Shown here piece by piece: positions 62,641 through 64,000 of a stretch of 64,000 nt of DNA. Both the position numbers and the translations under genes were made by a program. Positions within the stretch are counted from its first letter, which is position 1. Every line of letters begins with the position of its first letter. Source of the stretch: a candidate division BRC1 bacterium ADurb.Bin183 (GTDB lineage: Bacteria > Sumerlaeota > Sumerlaeia > MWCT01); assembly GCA_002070185.1 (NCBI GenBank), contig MWCT01000002.1, positions 186,001-250,000 on the forward strand. The letters are read 5' to 3'. The notes below the pieces were generated by a model, which was not told the DNA's origin, ran no database searches, and was given only the letters and a program-made list of their open reading frames with translations.

Positions 62641-64000
62641 TTATTTCTTTTTGCCTTTGATTTTGAACTCGTCAATGACCCGCCCATTCTCGTTGAAGAC
62701 CCAAAAATGGGCATTGCGTCCGCAGACCTCGCACAGAATCCAGTGATAATCCGATTTGAATGCGTTGATGAAGCGCGCCCAAGGGATTTCGGGGTTGGGG
62801 GGATGCGGCGGCGCGCCCGCGCCTCCTGTGTTAATCTGCCAGATGCCGCCTTTCATGCCCGGCTTGAATGATTCATTAATCAGGAGCCGGCTGTAATTGT
62901 GTTCGCGTCCGTTGAAGATGACATCCACATTGTAAGCATCGAGAATATTCAAAACGGCATCGCGCACTTCTGGCAGACGATCAAGAGAGTTCCCATAATA
63001 CAAGCTGCAGGGAAAGGCGGGGGCATTCCAAAAGGCGAAATGCAGTTTTGCCTTTTTATTCGACTCCAAAGCCGAATGAAACCACTTGCGCTGTATCTCG
63101 TCAATGGTTGCGGCGGAGCCTGCCTCCCGCGCTGTGGGTTGTTTGACGAAGTAATAGGCGGAATTGAGGACGCCGAAAAAAGCCCCGCCATAAGTAAAAT
63201 AATACACATTGCCAAGGTAGGGGGGCAGACCGGGTCCGCTTGTGGGTCCGTTGGACGGCATGGGCAGAGCAGACCGCCAAACATCCTCCGCGAAGAGGTC
63301 GTCCTTTCCGGGTATGCGGCGGGGACGCGGCGCGGTTGCATCGTGGTCTCCCATAGCGGCAAAGATGGGGATATGGGCGTGGACAGGGGCGACCGCTTCT
63401 TTCCATGTCTTATATTGAAGATAAGCGCTGCCGGGGTCGTCAGTGTATCCGGCGACTAAATTGCCGACAAACATAATGAATTCCGCCCCTTGCGCATACG
63501 CTTGAGTGGAGAGTTTGTTGAGCATGACGGCATTGACGCCGTTGATGTTGAAATCGGGATTGGGGTGGCGCGAATTGCCTCGGCTGTTGCTCATAATCGC
63601 AAAGCGGAAAGCGCCTCCTTTTTTTGGGGCTGTTCGAAATGTGTAAATCGGCGAAATGATTTCATCATTATTTTTCGGGTCAATGCAGCGGATTTTATAT
63701 TCATAAATTGTATTTGGTTTAAGGTCTTCGATATTGACTAAAGAGCGGCGCACGGGGGCATCGGATTCAATTATTTCGCGTTTGGTTTTGCCTTTGCGCC
63801 CGTATTCAATAATCGCCTTTGAAGGGAAGTTTGTCTCCCAGCAGATGAAGGCGCTGTTTTGTGTTGTCATGGCAACAGAAGGGGCGTCGGAAAAAATCAT
63901 GCCGAATGCGGGCTTGCCGTCCTGTCGTTTGATGACTTTGAAGCGATATTCTTTTGAGTTCAGATTCATAAAGGAATCTTTTGTTTTAGCGATGGCGTCT
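62641..64000 (-). CDS. Metallophosphoesterase with fibronectin-like N-domain and degenerate active site, 5' partial
   Basis: At least 442 residues. The frame stays open from the ATG at 63969 to the window edge, and that ATG has no ribosome site, so the true start is probably outside; a signal peptide may be missing. An N-terminal purple-acid-phosphatase-like beta domain ('NSAFICWETNFPSKAIIEYG', 'LKPNTIYEYKIR') precedes a calcineurin-like fold. Its motifs are altered: the first metal motif reads 'MSNSRGN', 'GDxxxGY' reads 'VGNLVAGY', 'GNHD' reads 'GDHD' and 'GHxH' reads 'GREHNYS'. Loss of the bridging Asp makes normal two-metal catalysis doubtful. The window's other phosphoesterase (10844) keeps these residues. 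It could be a binding protein or act with different metals. Confidence 0.8.
   Translation of the reverse strand, partial: DAIAKTKDSFMNLNSKEYRFKVIKRQDGKPAFGMIFSDAPSVAMTTQNSAFICWETNFPSKAIIEYGRKGKTKREIIESDAPVRRSLVNIEDLKPNTIYEYKIRCIDPKNNDEIISPIYTFRTAPKKGGAFRFAIMSNSRGNSRHPNPDFNINGVNAVMLNKLSTQAYAQGAEFIMFVGNLVAGYTDDPGSAYLQYKTWKEAVAPVHAHIPIFAAMGDHDATAPRPRRIPGKDDLFAEDVWRSALPMPSNGPTSGPGLPPYLGNVYYFTYGGAFFGVLNSAYYFVKQPTAREAGSAATIDEIQRKWFHSALESNKKAKLHFAFWNAPAFPCSLYYGNSLDRLPEVRDAVLNILDAYNVDVIFNGREHNYSRLLINESFKPGMKGGIWQINTGGAGAPPHPPNPEIPWARFINAFKSDYHWILCEVCGRNAHFWVFNENGRVIDEFKIKGKKK

Overview
The window is a gene-dense stretch of a bacterial chromosome of intermediate GC content. The organism has an outer membrane: the window carries a secretin, a tolB-pal-cpoB cluster, a SurA-type isomerase and several lipoproteins. 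Protein style (very long TPR proteins, secreted carbohydrate-associated proteins with Pro/Thr linkers, two metallophosphoesterases, lamin-tail and carboxypeptidase-regulatory-like domains) suggests an uncultivated heterotroph of the PVC/FCB neighbourhood, such as a Sumerlaeota-, Hydrogenedentota- or Omnitrophota-like lineage. That placement is a guess from gene style; no rRNA is present. I see no insertion sequence, prophage, CRISPR array or rRNA. There is one tRNA, tRNA-Ser(CGA).

Layout. 1-3378: end of a coiled-coil/TPR secretin. 3490-10826: information processing and metabolism on the + strand (polA, coaE, rho, rpmE, lpd and a small membrane protein). 10844-15711: a secreted phosphoesterase with a CBM9-like domain, a GH94-type phosphorylase and a PEGA lipoprotein. 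15738-18512: thiamine-binding protein, QueD/PTPS, folE and a PknB-like kinase. 18595-22937 (minus): a strongly expressed secreted protein, a GlcNAc-kinase-like protein and cysS. 23179-25848: GT2 glycosyltransferase, mannose-1-phosphate guanylyltransferase, nadC.

25918-34322 is the most unusual part. It holds a 1362-residue fusion of a DnaG-type CHC2 zinc finger, a very long TPR array and a DnaA-like AAA+ module without the DNA-binding domain. Next to it are a small HEPN-like gene and a DnaE-type polymerase whose two paired catalytic aspartates are lost while the PHP site looks intact. These are replication-protein-derived genes that appear to have been repurposed.

34526-41949 is one long + strand run: tolB, pal, cpoB, a SurA-like isomerase, a class II aldolase with an encapsulation-peptide-like tail, a YmdB-like phosphodiesterase and mnmG. 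42036-52008 holds an ankyrin protein of near-identical repeats, a periplasmic helical-repeat protein, a purine operon (8-oxoguanine deaminase, NCS2 permease, a GH-A-like protein) and a secreted endonuclease I with two lamin-tail domains. 52053-64000 (minus) holds the tRNA, tadA, a GHL10-like protein, a SufS-like aminotransferase, a rhodanese fused to five carboxypeptidase-regulatory-like repeats, a sigma-54 two-component pair behind nadB, and a metallophosphoesterase with a degenerate active site that runs off the window.

Start codons were chosen from Shine-Dalgarno spacing and family N-termini. Several genes use TTG.
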